64,000 nucleotides of DNA from Blastochloris tepida (GTDB lineage: Bacteria > Pseudomonadota > Alphaproteobacteria > Rhizobiales > Xanthobacteraceae), in NCBI RefSeq assembly GCF_003966715.1, contig NZ_AP018907.1, forward strand, positions 2,096,001-2,160,000, given 5' to 3'. A program made the translations under genes and the position numbers. Numbering within the stretch: the stretch's first letter is position 1; each line of letters starts with the position of its first letter. Under the pieces are notes generated by a model. That model was given only the letters and a program-made list of their open reading frames with translations, did no database searches and was not told the origin of the DNA. This document shows positions 1 to 9,767 of the stretch, piece after piece.

Positions 1-222
1 ATCCCGGAAGCGTTCGAGGCCGGACAGGTGATCCGGCAGGCGCGTGCCGCCAATCCGACGGTGCAGATCATCGCCCGCGCCCACCGCGACGACGAGGTCG
101 AGCATATGATCGGGCTCGGCGCCGACGTGGTGATCATGGGCGAGCGGGAGATCGCCCGCGGCATGATCGACACGTTCAACGCCCGGCAACAGGGTGCGCC
201 CGCCGGCCAGCCGGCGGGGTGA
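1..222 (+). CDS. Kef-type K+/H+ antiporter, C-terminal end (partial)
   Basis: Only the last 73 codons are present and the gene begins before the window. The readable part matches the end of a nucleotide-binding RCK_N (TrkA-N) domain: an IIARAHRDDEVEHM segment, then GLGADVVIMGEREIARGM, followed by an unstructured Gly/Pro/Ala tail. In KefB/KefC/YbaL-type antiporters this cytoplasmic domain gates potassium/proton exchange and follows a twelve-helix membrane domain, which would lie upstream of the window. A stand-alone TrkA protein is a weaker alternative. The product converges with argC, with a 29-bp palindrome between the two stop codons. Confidence 0.7.
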   Translation: MPEAFEAGQVIRQARAANPTVQIIARAHRDDEVEHMIGLGADVVIMGEREIARGMIDTFNARQQGAPAGQPAG

Positions 223-243
223 ACGCGGCCTGCTCCATTCCTT

Positions 244-272
244 CGGTTTCCGGCTGATCAAGCCGGAAACCG
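244..272. repeat. Dispersed palindrome family A, copy 1 (terminator-like)
   Basis: Arms CGGTTTCCGGCT (244-255) and AGCCGGAAACCG (261-272) flank a 5-nt loop. It lies between two convergent stop codons. Near-identical palindromes follow other genes in the window (22254, 23562, 45733, 63409). There is no T-tract, so intrinsic terminator function is inferred from position only. Confidence 0.75.
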
Positions 273-274
273 TG

Positions 275-1333
275 TCAGGGAAACAGTGCGATCTGCTCCA
301 GCCCGGCGGTCTCGGGGAAGCCCAGCATCAGATTGGCGTTCTGGATCGCCTGACCGGAAGCGCCCTTCACCAGATTGTCCAGCACCGAGACGATGATGGC
401 GGCGCCTTCCCGACGGTCCTCGGCGACGCCGATCATCGCCATGTTAGAGCCGCGCACATGGCGCGTCTGCGGCATGTCGCCATAGGGCAGCACGTGGACG
501 AACGGCTCCCTGTCATAGGCCTCGGCGAGGATCGAGCGCAGGTCGCGCGCCGTGCGGTCCTTGCGCAGCCGCACATAGATGGTGGCGAGGATGCCGCGAT
601 TCATCGGCACGAGGTGGGGCGTGAAGGTGGCGATCACGTCCTGGCCGGCAGCCTTGGAGAATTCCTGGTCGAGCTCGGCCATGTGGCGGTGGCGGGCGAT
701 GCCATAGGCGTTGAAGCCCTCGGAGACCTCCGAGAACAGCATCGCCTCCTTGGCCGAGCGGCCGGCGCCGGTCATGCCGGACTTGGCGTCGATGATGATC
801 TCGTCGGGCTCGATCGCCTTGCGCTTGAGCAGCGGGATCAGCGGCAGCTCGCAGGTGGTGGTGTAGCAGCCGGGATTGGCGACCAGCCGCGCGCCCTTGA
901 TCTCCTTGCGGTAGATCTCGACGAGACCATAGACCGCCTCGCTCTGCAGCGACAACGCCTGATGCGGGTGGCCGTACCACGTCTCGTAGGCGGCGGGGTC
1001 GTCGAGCCGGAAGTCGGCCGACAGATCCACCACGCGGGTGGCCGGCGCGGTGTCCAGCAGCTCCTTCAGCACCAGCTGGGTGGTGCCGTGCGGCAGCGCG
1101 CAGAACACCAGATCGAGCGCCAGCGACCGCCAGTCGAGCCCCTCAATCGCCACCAGCTTGGGCAGATCGAACGGCGCGAACTGCGGGAACACGTCGGCCA
1201 TCGCCTGCCCGGCCTTGCGGTCGGCGGTCAGCACGGCGAGTTCGAAATGGGGATGGCGCAGGCCGAGCCGCACCAGCTCGGCGCCGGTGTAGCCGGACGC
1301 GCCAAGAATGCCGATCCTGGCCTTCTTCACCAT
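275..1333 (-). CDS. argC: N-acetyl-gamma-glutamyl-phosphate reductase
   Basis: This 352-residue protein catalyses the NADPH-dependent reduction of N-acetylglutamyl phosphate to the semialdehyde in cytoplasmic arginine synthesis. The N-terminal Rossmann motif GASGYTGAE is at residues 11-19. The catalytic cysteine is C156 in NPGCYTT, and the conserved histidines lie in ARHRHMAELDQE near residues 213-224. The length is that of type 1 ArgC. I chose the ATG at 1333 because AAGGAGA stands just upstream, although the frame stays open another 22 codons without homology. No other arg gene is adjacent. The palindrome at 244-272 directly follows the stop. Confidence 0.96.
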   Translation of the reverse strand: MVKKARIGILGASGYTGAELVRLGLRHPHFELAVLTADRKAGQAMADVFPQFAPFDLPKLVAIEGLDWRSLALDLVFCALPHGTTQLVLKELLDTAPATRVVDLSADFRLDDPAAYETWYGHPHQALSLQSEAVYGLVEIYRKEIKGARLVANPGCYTTTCELPLIPLLKRKAIEPDEIIIDAKSGMTGAGRSAKEAMLFSEVSEGFNAYGIARHRHMAELDQEFSKAAGQDVIATFTPHLVPMNRGILATIYVRLRKDRTARDLRSILAEAYDREPFVHVLPYGDMPQTRHVRGSNMAMIGVAEDRREGAAIIVSVLDNLVKGASGQAIQNANLMLGFPETAGLEQIALFP

Positions 1334-1438
1334 GGGCTTTCTCCTTGCCGCGCACATCGGCCGAACGCCGAACGCTGTCAAGGCTGGCTTTTGCGGCACG
1401 TTCGGCCGGCCAGATCAAAAGCGGCCTGCCTCATCCAA

Positions 1439-1465
1439 TTTCAGGAGATCACGTTTCAGGAGATC
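1439..1465. repeat. Tandem 12-bp direct repeat
   Basis: TTTCAGGAGATC occurs at 1439-1450 and again at 1454-1465, upstream of argC and downstream of fic. No function is evident; it could be a regulator site or slippage. Confidence 0.4.
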
Positions 1466-1551
1466 CACGGCGTGACCTTGGACGCAGGCTCGCCGACTAT
1501 CCCGGTTCGAGACTGAGCTTTCGGCACCCGGAAAACGACACTCCCGCTTGA

Positions 1552-2679
1552 TCAGCCAAAATCCACGTCGACCAGCGAGTAGCTTGTGCTTCGCCCTCCC
1601 CCTGGATCCCGGGCCAGGATCCCCCGTTCCACCAGATCATTGATGTCCCGCAGAGCCGTGTCGGCCGAGCATTTTTCGATGACGGCCCATTTGGAGGATG
1701 TGAGCTTTCCGTCGAACCCGTCGAGCAGACGGTTCAGCATGTCTCGCTGCCGATCGTTGAAGGTTCGGTCTGCATGCATCTCCCAAAACCGCGCTTTCGC
1801 CAGAACGTGCGCAAGAATGGTTTCAGTGCTGTCGAAGGCACGTGACAGGCAAGCCAGAAACCATGTCAGCCATACGGTGATGTCAATGTCACCTTTCTGT
1901 GCTGCTTCAAGATTATCGTAGTACGTCCTGCGCTCCCGGCGAATCTGCGCCGACATGCTGTAGAAGCGTTGCGAGCTGTGCTCGGAGCGCGCAAGCTGCA
2001 TGTCCGCGATGGCGCGCGCGATACGTCCGTTGCCATCTTCGAACGGATGGATGGTCACGAACCAAAGGTGTGCGATGCCGGCCTTGAGGACGGGATCGAC
2101 AGGAACGGGATCCGTGCCTGGCTCGCGGTTGAACCAGGCCAGAAAGCCTGCCATCTCCATTGCGATGCGCGTTGCCTTCGGCGCCTCAAAGTGTACGCGC
2201 TCGCGCCCCAACGGCCCCGAAACCACCTGCATCGGTCCCGATCTGTCATCGCGCCACATGCCGACCGCGATCCTGCGCATGCCGCTGCGCCCAGTCGGGA
2301 ACAGCGCTGCGTGCCAACCGAACAGCCGTTCGCTGGTCAGCGCGTGGCGGTAGTTCTGGGTTGCGTCGAGGGTCATCTCGACAACCCCCTCCACGTCGCG
2401 ATCCGTCGGCACGAGCCCGCCAACGTCCAGGCCCAGACGACGGGCGACAGATGAGCGAACCTGATTGCGGTCGAGGATTTCGCCCTCAATCTCACTGGAT
2501 TTGAGAACATCCTCGGTGAGCGTACGCAGCATGGCTTCACTGCGCAGGGAAAAGCCGAGTTCCTCCATTTGGCCGATCAGCCTGCCCTGGCGGAAGCGTA
2601 CGGCGGCAAGTGTGTCTGCCACTGCCGTCTGGTCCCAGCGGAACATCGGCCAGCCGGGCAGTTCGTGGATATAAGGCAT
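1552..2679 (-). CDS. Fic-family adenylyltransferase (DUF4172-type) with C-terminal winged helix
   Basis: This 375-residue protein starts with the YIHELPGWPMFRWD signature of the DUF4172 domain. It carries an inhibitory-helix motif SSEIEG (residues 61-66, pattern S/TxxxEG) and the Fic active-site motif HPFEDGNGR (211-219), and ends in a predicted winged-helix segment (about 310-375). Fic enzymes transfer AMP, or more rarely another nucleotide moiety, from a nucleotide donor to hydroxyl side chains. The N-terminal inhibitory helix places this one among class II Fic proteins, which are held inactive in cis. The start at 2679 is fixed by the GGAG in TGCGGAGAAT directly before the ATG. That 10-mer is one of four operator-like copies upstream, which suggests autoregulation through the C-terminal DNA-binding domain. 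The target is not visible from the sequence. It is transcribed alone. Confidence 0.9.
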   Translation of the reverse strand: MPYIHELPGWPMFRWDQTAVADTLAAVRFRQGRLIGQMEELGFSLRSEAMLRTLTEDVLKSSEIEGEILDRNQVRSSVARRLGLDVGGLVPTDRDVEGVVEMTLDATQNYRHALTSERLFGWHAALFPTGRSGMRRIAVGMWRDDRSGPMQVVSGPLGRERVHFEAPKATRIAMEMAGFLAWFNREPGTDPVPVDPVLKAGIAHLWFVTIHPFEDGNGRIARAIADMQLARSEHSSQRFYSMSAQIRRERRTYYDNLEAAQKGDIDITVWLTWFLACLSRAFDSTETILAHVLAKARFWEMHADRTFNDRQRDMLNRLLDGFDGKLTSSKWAVIEKCSADTALRDINDLVERGILARDPGGGRSTSYSLVDVDFG

Positions 2680-2778
2680 ATTCTCCGCACCCGTTGCGGC
2701 GATTGTGCTCGGTCTTCACCGCTCGCACAACGCTATTCTCCGCATTTTATGCGGAGAATAGGCCGTCCATTCTCCGCA
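2680..2778. promoter_or_regulatory. Four-copy ATTCTCCGCA operator region of fic
   Basis: The 10-mer ATTCTCCGCA occurs at 2680-2689, 2735-2744 and 2769-2778, and inverted at 2750-2759. The second and third copies form a perfect palindrome with 11-bp arms and a TTT centre (2735-2759). The first copy abuts the fic start codon and contains its ribosome binding site, so bound protein would block transcription or translation. Autoregulation by the Fic winged helix is inferred. Confidence 0.75.
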
Positions 2779-2787
2779 CGGCCCCGC

Positions 2788-3912
2788 CTACACGTCCGCC
2801 ACCAGCGCGCTGCCGAGGCCGCCGGCCGCGGCGATGGCGGCAAGGCCGGTGGCGCCGGGGCGCTCGCGCTGCAGCTCGTGCCATAGCCTTACCGCGAGAA
2901 TCGCACCGGAGGCGCCGATCGGGTGGCCGCGGGCCAGCGCGCCGCCGGAGCGGTTGACGATCCCCGCATCGAGCCCGATGCCGTCGATGCAGGCCATCGC
3001 CTGCACCGCGAACGCCTCCATGATCTCGGCCGTGGCGAGGTCGCCCACCCTACGACCCGCGCGCTCCAGCGCGGCGCGGGCGGCCGCGATCGGCGCGAGG
3101 CCGGGCCGGACCGGGTCGCCGCCGCACCGCGCCCCGGCCAAAATACGCAGCGGCCGGCCCGGAAGCCTGAACGCGCCGAGCCGGCATTCGCTCGCCACCA
3201 GCACCGCGGCCGCCGCATCGGCCTCGACCGCGACTGTGGCCACTGTGACGGCATGGGCGCCCTCGCCCGCCAGCGGCTTCAGCCGGGCGGCAGCGGCCGG
3301 CGTCAGCGCGCGGGTGAAGGCGTCGCGCCCAAGATCCGCCACCGCCACGATCTCGCCGGCCGCCGAGCCGGCAAGCGCCTTGCGGTGGCTCTCGACCGCG
3401 AACGCCTCCTGCGCCGCGCGCGGGAAGCCGAGTTCGGCCGCAAGCGCTGCCGCGGCCGGGATCATGTCGGGGTCGCGCTCGGGCCAGGGCGTGAAGGGCG
3501 GTCGGTCATAGGCCACCGGCACCTCGCCCGGCCCGCGCGGCCGGTGCTGGCGGATCGGCGCCCGGCTGAAGCTCTCGACGCCCCCCGCGACGATCACGTC
3601 CGCCGCGCCCGCTTCGACGCGCTCGGCGGCCAGCAGGATGGCGTCGAGCCCGGCGCAGCATTGGCTGTCGAGCGTCAGCGCCGGCACGGTCTCGGGGATG
3701 CCGGCGGCGAGTGCGGCGCGGCGCGCCGGATTGCCGCCGCCATAGAGGGCGTTGCCGAGGATGACGTCTTCGACCGCGTCCGGCGCCAGCCCGGCATCGG
3801 CCAGCACGGCGGCGATCACCCGGCGCGCGAGGTCGTGCGGCTCGATTTGCGCGAACGCGCCGCCGCGCGGGGCGACCGCGGTGCGGCGGGCGGCGACGAT
3901 GACGGCGCTCAT
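2788..3912 (-). CDS. Thiolase-family protein, C-terminal catalytic Cys replaced
   Basis: This 374-residue protein has the thiolase fold: nucleophile region DSQCCAGLD (C85), NRSGGALARGHPIGASGA with the catalytic His, and a glycine-rich C-terminal motif. In biosynthetic and degradative thiolases that last motif is CIGGGxG and supplies the second catalytic cysteine. Here it reads AIAAAGGLGSAL, with alanine in that position. Classical acetoacetyl-CoA condensation or thiolysis may therefore be impaired, or the enzyme may follow a variant chemistry. The ATG at 3912 overlaps the stop of the upstream ligase gene (ATGA), so it is the last gene of a coupled three-gene operon. The substrate is unknown. 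Confidence 0.85.
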   Translation of the reverse strand: MSAVIVAARRTAVAPRGGAFAQIEPHDLARRVIAAVLADAGLAPDAVEDVILGNALYGGGNPARRAALAAGIPETVPALTLDSQCCAGLDAILLAAERVEAGAADVIVAGGVESFSRAPIRQHRPRGPGEVPVAYDRPPFTPWPERDPDMIPAAAALAAELGFPRAAQEAFAVESHRKALAGSAAGEIVAVADLGRDAFTRALTPAAAARLKPLAGEGAHAVTVATVAVEADAAAAVLVASECRLGAFRLPGRPLRILAGARCGGDPVRPGLAPIAAARAALERAGRRVGDLATAEIMEAFAVQAMACIDGIGLDAGIVNRSGGALARGHPIGASGAILAVRLWHELQRERPGATGLAAIAAAGGLGSALVADV

Positions 3913-5357
3913 GCCAGCGCCGCGCAGGCGCCGGCCTGCCACGCCCGCGCCACGCCGGCGAAATCGGTCTTGCCGGAGGCGGTGTGCGGCCACTCGGCCA
4001 GGACCGCGACGTGGCGGGGAACCTTCGACGCCGGCAAATGGGCGCGGGCGAACGCCATCAGTTCGGCCGCTGTCGGCGGCTGGCCGGCCGGCTTGATGAT
4101 CGCCTGCAGGCGGGTGCCGCGCTTGGCATCAGCGACGCCCAGCACTGCCGCTTCGGCGATATCCGGATGGCGGCGCAGCACCGCCTCGATCTCCTCCGGA
4201 TGGATGTTGCGGCCCGAGGAAATGATCATGCGGTCGGCGCGGCCGACGAGGTGCAGGAAGCCCCCGGCATCGAAAAACCCCATGTCGCCGACCGATAGGG
4301 CCTCCCCTTCCCGCCTCAGCGCCGGCTCCTCGCCGGTGGCATATTCCAGGAAGCATAGAGCGCTCCGCACGTACACCCGCCCGGTGCGCCCCACCGGCAG
4401 GCGGCGGCCGGAGGCATCGCGGATCGTCACCTCGACGCCGGGAAACGGCCGGCCGACTGAATCGGCCGGCGCGCTCTCATCGGCATAGGCGACGAAGCTC
4501 AGTTCGGACGCGCCATAGAACTCGGCAAACGCGGCGTTCGGAAACAGCCGCTTGAGGCGCGCCGTCTCGGACGGCGGCCATTTGGCGCCGGAGGACAGCA
4601 CCCGCGTCACCCGCTTGATCGGCCCCTGCCCGGCGCGCTCGGCGGCCTCGATCAGCATCAGAAGCTGGGTCGGTACGGCATAGAGGACGCGCACGTCCTC
4701 GCGCTCGATCGCGGCAAGCGCGGCGCGGGCCGAGAAGCGCGGCCCGAACACCACCTTGGCGCCGGCATGGAGCCCGCGCACCACGGCATAGAGAAACAGC
4801 GAGTGCACCAGCGCGCCCGGCGCCAGCACGGTGCCGGTATGGTCGAGCCCGAACACCTCGGCCTCACCCGCGATGCTGGCGATCCAGGACGCCTGGCTGC
4901 GGCGAAACCCCTTGGGAATCCCGGTCGAGCCCGAGGTGAAGCCGACATAGAATGGCAGGTCCGGCGACGGCTCGGCCAGCGGAGGCGGATCGGCCGGTGC
5001 GCCCAGCGCGTCGGATACTTGCGCGAACGGGATGTCCAGATCGAGGCCGGCGACGGTCCAGGCCGGCTTCAGCCGCTCGGTGACACGGCGCGCCGTCGCC
5101 TCCGGCCAGCCGGGGTCGAAAACCTGCGCCTCGCGGCCGGCGCGGCAGGCGGCGAGCACCAGCAGCACCAGCGCCGGCGAATTGGGCAGGCTGAGCGCCA
5201 CGCCCTGCCCGGCCGGCACCCGGGAGGTGATGAGTGCTTCAAGGCGCGTCACCGCCCTGTCCAGATCGGCCCATTTGAGGCGGTCATCGCCGAAGACCAG
5301 CGCGGTTTCGCCGGGCCGCAGCCGCCCGTGCACCACCAGCGGCGCAGTGAGGCTCAT
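3909..5357 (-). CDS. AMP-forming acyl-CoA synthetase / ligase
   Basis: This 482-residue member of the ANL superfamily activates a carboxylic acid as acyl-AMP and then normally transfers it to CoA. The phosphate-binding loop FTSGSTGIPKG lies at about residues 140-150. GASELSF (motif A5), the VGRADRMIISSGRNIHPEE hinge (A8) and the C-terminal ASGKTDF lysine segment are all present. The start at 5357 (MSLTAPLVV) overlaps the agmatinase stop by 4 nt, and its own stop overlaps the thiolase start by 4 nt. This is tight coupling of ligase and thiolase, which would let a free acid be activated and then cleaved or condensed. The substrate cannot be read from the sequence. Confidence 0.9.
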   Translation of the reverse strand: MSLTAPLVVHGRLRPGETALVFGDDRLKWADLDRAVTRLEALITSRVPAGQGVALSLPNSPALVLLVLAACRAGREAQVFDPGWPEATARRVTERLKPAWTVAGLDLDIPFAQVSDALGAPADPPPLAEPSPDLPFYVGFTSGSTGIPKGFRRSQASWIASIAGEAEVFGLDHTGTVLAPGALVHSLFLYAVVRGLHAGAKVVFGPRFSARAALAAIEREDVRVLYAVPTQLLMLIEAAERAGQGPIKRVTRVLSSGAKWPPSETARLKRLFPNAAFAEFYGASELSFVAYADESAPADSVGRPFPGVEVTIRDASGRRLPVGRTGRVYVRSALCFLEYATGEEPALRREGEALSVGDMGFFDAGGFLHLVGRADRMIISSGRNIHPEEIEAVLRRHPDIAEAAVLGVADAKRGTRLQAIIKPAGQPPTAAELMAFARAHLPASKVPRHVAVLAEWPHTASGKTDFAGVARAWQAGACAALA

Positions 5358-6307
5358 GCGCGGCGCCGCTCCGCAAGCAGCCCGATATAGTGCATGGCGA
5401 TGGCCGAGGCGGCGATGGCGGTGATGTCGGCGTGGTCGTAGGGGGGCGACACCTCCACCACGTCCATGCCGCGCCAGTCGATCGGCCCGAGCGCCCGCAG
5501 CACCGTCAGCGCCTCGCGGCTGGTGAGGCCGCCGGCCACCGGCGTGCCGGTGCCGGGCGCGAAGGCGGGGTCGAGCGCGTCGATGTCGAAGGACAGATAG
5601 GCCGGCCCGCCGCCGACCCGCTGACGGATGCGCTCGATCGTGCCCTTCACGCCGATCTCGGCGAAGGTGTAGGCGTCGATGATGTCGAGGTCGCAGGTGG
5701 CCGGCGCCACGGTGCGCACGCCGATCTGGATCGAGCGGGCAGGATCGACCAGCCCCTCGGCAACCGCGCGAGCGGTGACGCTGCCATGGTCGATGCGGGC
5801 GGCGTCCTTGGCGTGCCAGGTATCCTGGTGTGCGTCGAACTGCACCAGCGCCAGCGGTCCGTGCCGGGTGGCGTGGGCGCGCAACAGGCCGAGCGTGATC
5901 GAATGGTCGCCGCCGAGCGTGACGAGCTGAGCGCCGGAGGCGAGAATCTCGCCGGCCTGGGCGGCGATCTCCTCGGTGGCGGCTGCCGGACGGCCGTAAT
6001 CGAGCGCGCAATCGCCCCAATCGACCACGGTCAGCCGCTCATAGGGGTCGAGGCCGAACGGATATTGCGGGTCGCCGTCGAAGATCGCCGAGGCACGGCG
6101 GATCGCCTGCGGTCCGAAACGCGCGCCCGGCCGGTTGGAAGTGGCGGCATCGAACGGTACGCCCCACACCACTACGTCAACGCCCTGGATCTGGCGGCTG
6201 TAGCGGCGGCGCATGAAGGACAGCACGCCGCCATAGGTCGGCTCGGGCGAGCCGCCGGTCAGCGGGCCGAAGACGGCGTTGTCGGTGGGACGGCGGGCGG
6301 GGCTCAT
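5354..6307 (-). CDS. speB: Agmatinase / ureohydrolase family protein
   Basis: This 317-residue protein carries the binuclear manganese site of the arginase/agmatinase family: GGDHS (H135), DAHQD (D158, H160, D162) and SFDIDALDP near residue 245. Family members hydrolyse a guanidino group to urea; agmatine, guanidinobutyrate and guanidinopropionate are candidates. It is the first gene of the operon continuing into the acyl-CoA ligase and thiolase by 4-nt overlaps. That linkage with acid activation suggests catabolism of a guanidino acid rather than simple putrescine supply, but this is inference. The symbol is used for the family and substrate specificity is untested. Confidence 0.85.
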   Translation of the reverse strand: MSPARRPTDNAVFGPLTGGSPEPTYGGVLSFMRRRYSRQIQGVDVVVWGVPFDAATSNRPGARFGPQAIRRASAIFDGDPQYPFGLDPYERLTVVDWGDCALDYGRPAAATEEIAAQAGEILASGAQLVTLGGDHSITLGLLRAHATRHGPLALVQFDAHQDTWHAKDAARIDHGSVTARAVAEGLVDPARSIQIGVRTVAPATCDLDIIDAYTFAEIGVKGTIERIRQRVGGGPAYLSFDIDALDPAFAPGTGTPVAGGLTSREALTVLRALGPIDWRGMDVVEVSPPYDHADITAIAASAIAMHYIGLLAERRRA

Positions 6308-6427
6308 GGCGCAACTCTAGCCGGTCGGTGGGCGCGCGTCAGCCTCGTGCCGGCGCGCCGTCCCCTCTCCCGCCCCAATCTGGCATCATCCAACCTGAAC
6401 GAATCGCGACCGAACCGGACAGGATTG

Positions 6428-8518
<2,091 letters not shown>

Positions 8519-8536
8519 CGGAATTTTCCCGGCAGT

Positions 8537-8620
8537 CTCCTGTCGCCCCGGACCGAGCGCAGCGAGGAGCCGGGGCCGTCATCAGGAAGAGGTGCCTTCT
8601 CCGGATGACGATCCCGGGTT
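8537..8620. repeat. Dispersed repeat family C, left part, interrupted by the IS
   Basis: The segment from CGCCCCGGACCGAGCGCAGC to GGATGACGATCCCGGGTT matches the two tandem units at 43019-43248. The right part of the same unit (GCTCGCCCGGGACGAC) resumes after the insertion sequence at about 9773-9797. After removal of the IS, the gap between CCCGGG and the right-hand arm equals that of the intact unit at 43091, which supports a clean insertion into one repeat unit. Confidence 0.75.
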
Positions 8621-8624
8621 GGAA

Positions 8625-8806
8625 CGGCGAACTGTGCTTTGATGGGTGCACCGGCTCGGGGTGGCCACCCCGAGCCGGTGCGGGCGGCACGCCGTATCCC
8701 GGGTGAGCCTTCGAGGCCGTCGCGAGCAGAAGCGGCCGTCCGTCCCAAGCCAACCCGAACAGTTGCACGGGGCTTTTGACCCCGCTTCCAAGCCTGGGAT
8801 GCTTGC
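8625..8806 (+). ncRNA. Candidate bridge RNA of the IS110 element
   Basis: Three structures occur in order. A perfect 34-bp palindrome (8648-8681) is the 5' stem-loop. A first internal loop contains ATCCCGGGT (8696-8704) and CGCGAGCA (8721-8728) around hairpin GCCT-TCG-AGGC (8707-8717). A second contains ACAGTT (8759-8764) and TTCCAA (8786-8791) around hairpin CGGGG...CCCCG (8768-8784), closed by CAAGC/GCTTG (8746-8750/8801-8805). The first segment equals the left target top strand (8611-8619) and the second is complementary to the right target (9772-9779). The third equals the right end of the element plus core (9767-9772), and the fourth is complementary to the left end (TTGGAA, 8619-8624). 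This is the arrangement reported for target- and donor-binding loops of IS110 bridge RNAs. The matching was done by eye; transcription and exact ends are not shown. Confidence 0.7.
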
Positions 8807-8807
8807 C

Positions 8808-9767
8808 ATGCTGCCACACCCGACGCCGTTTGCCACCCACCTTGTGGGCATCGATGTCTCCAAGGACTGGCTCGACATCGCCTTCGACGACACCAAGGTC
8901 GAGCGCGTCGATAACACCCCCGCGGCTCTCCAGCGCTTGGCCAGGCGCCTGGTGAAGGCCGGGCTCACCACCGCCGGCCTGGAGCCGACCGGCGGCTATG
9001 AACGCCTGGCGGTCGCGGTGCTGCGCGAGGCCGGCCTCACCGTGCTGCAGGTCGACAGCTGGCGCTGCCGCCAGTTCGCCAAGGCCTGCGGCCAGCGCGC
9101 CAAGAGCGATCCGCTCGACGCCCGCATCATCCGCGCCTTCATGCTGCATCACCCCTGCCGGCCGTTCCCGGAGCCCTCGCAAGCGCAGAGCGACCTGACC
9201 GCCTGGGTGCGCGAAATCACCCGCGCCGAGGCCGACATCCGCCGCCTCGAGAACCGCAAGGCCCACCCCACCCTGGCGGCCATCACCGCCCGGCTCGATG
9301 CCGAAATCGCCGCCCTGCGCGAGACCGTCGCCGCGGCCGAACAGGCCATCGAGGCGTTGATCGCCGCCGATCCGGCGATGGACGCCAAGGCCAAGATCAT
9401 CACCTCGGTGCCGGGGATCGCCAACAAGACGGCCCGCGTCCTGCTCGCAGAAGCTCCCGAACTCGGCCAGTTCAGCCCCCGCCAAGCCGGTGCCATCGGC
9501 GGCTGCGCACCCTATCGCAACGACAGCGGCAAAGCGCGGCGGCCGGCCCATATCGAGGCCGGACGCCGCGCGCTCAAGCGCGCCTGCTATCTCGCCGCCT
9601 TCGCCGCCATCCACTGGAACCCGTGGGCCAAACAGCTCTACGCCGACCTCAAAGCCCGCGGAAAACCCGCCAAGGTCGCCCTCATCGCCATCGCCAGAAA
9701 GCTCCTGACCATCCTCAACGCCATGATTCGAGACAACAAACCCTGGCGAGACCCCAAAACCGCATGA
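8808..9767 (+). CDS. IS110-family transposase (DEDD recombinase)
   Basis: The 319-residue recombinase has the N-terminal RuvC-like DEDD domain: GIDVSKDWLD (D16), GLEPTGGYE (E59) and KSDPLDARII (D101, D104). A helical linker follows, then the transposase_20 domain with TSVPGIANKTA and GGCAPYRNDSGK, where S240 is the candidate nucleophile. All expected catalytic residues are present and the frame is intact, so it looks active. An ATG at 8799 would add three residues. Both starts overlap the 3' part of the candidate bridge RNA, so RNA folding and translation initiation may compete. Confidence 0.93.
   Translation: MLPHPTPFATHLVGIDVSKDWLDIAFDDTKVERVDNTPAALQRLARRLVKAGLTTAGLEPTGGYERLAVAVLREAGLTVLQVDSWRCRQFAKACGQRAKSDPLDARIIRAFMLHHPCRPFPEPSQAQSDLTAWVREITRAEADIRRLENRKAHPTLAAITARLDAEIAALRETVAAAEQAIEALIAADPAMDAKAKIITSVPGIANKTARVLLAEAPELGQFSPRQAGAIGGCAPYRNDSGKARRPAHIEAGRRALKRACYLAAFAAIHWNPWAKQLYADLKARGKPAKVALIAIARKLLTILNAMIRDNKPWRDPKTA

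Noticed and set aside
194..1516. Long plus-strand open frame antisense to argC
   Set aside because: Shadow of argC in high-GC DNA; the product shows no domain, while argC has clear motifs.
1470..1520. tRNA-like T-arm (CCGGTTCGAGAC) near the fic 3' side
   Set aside because: No matching T-stem, anticodon arm or acceptor stem can be drawn around it.
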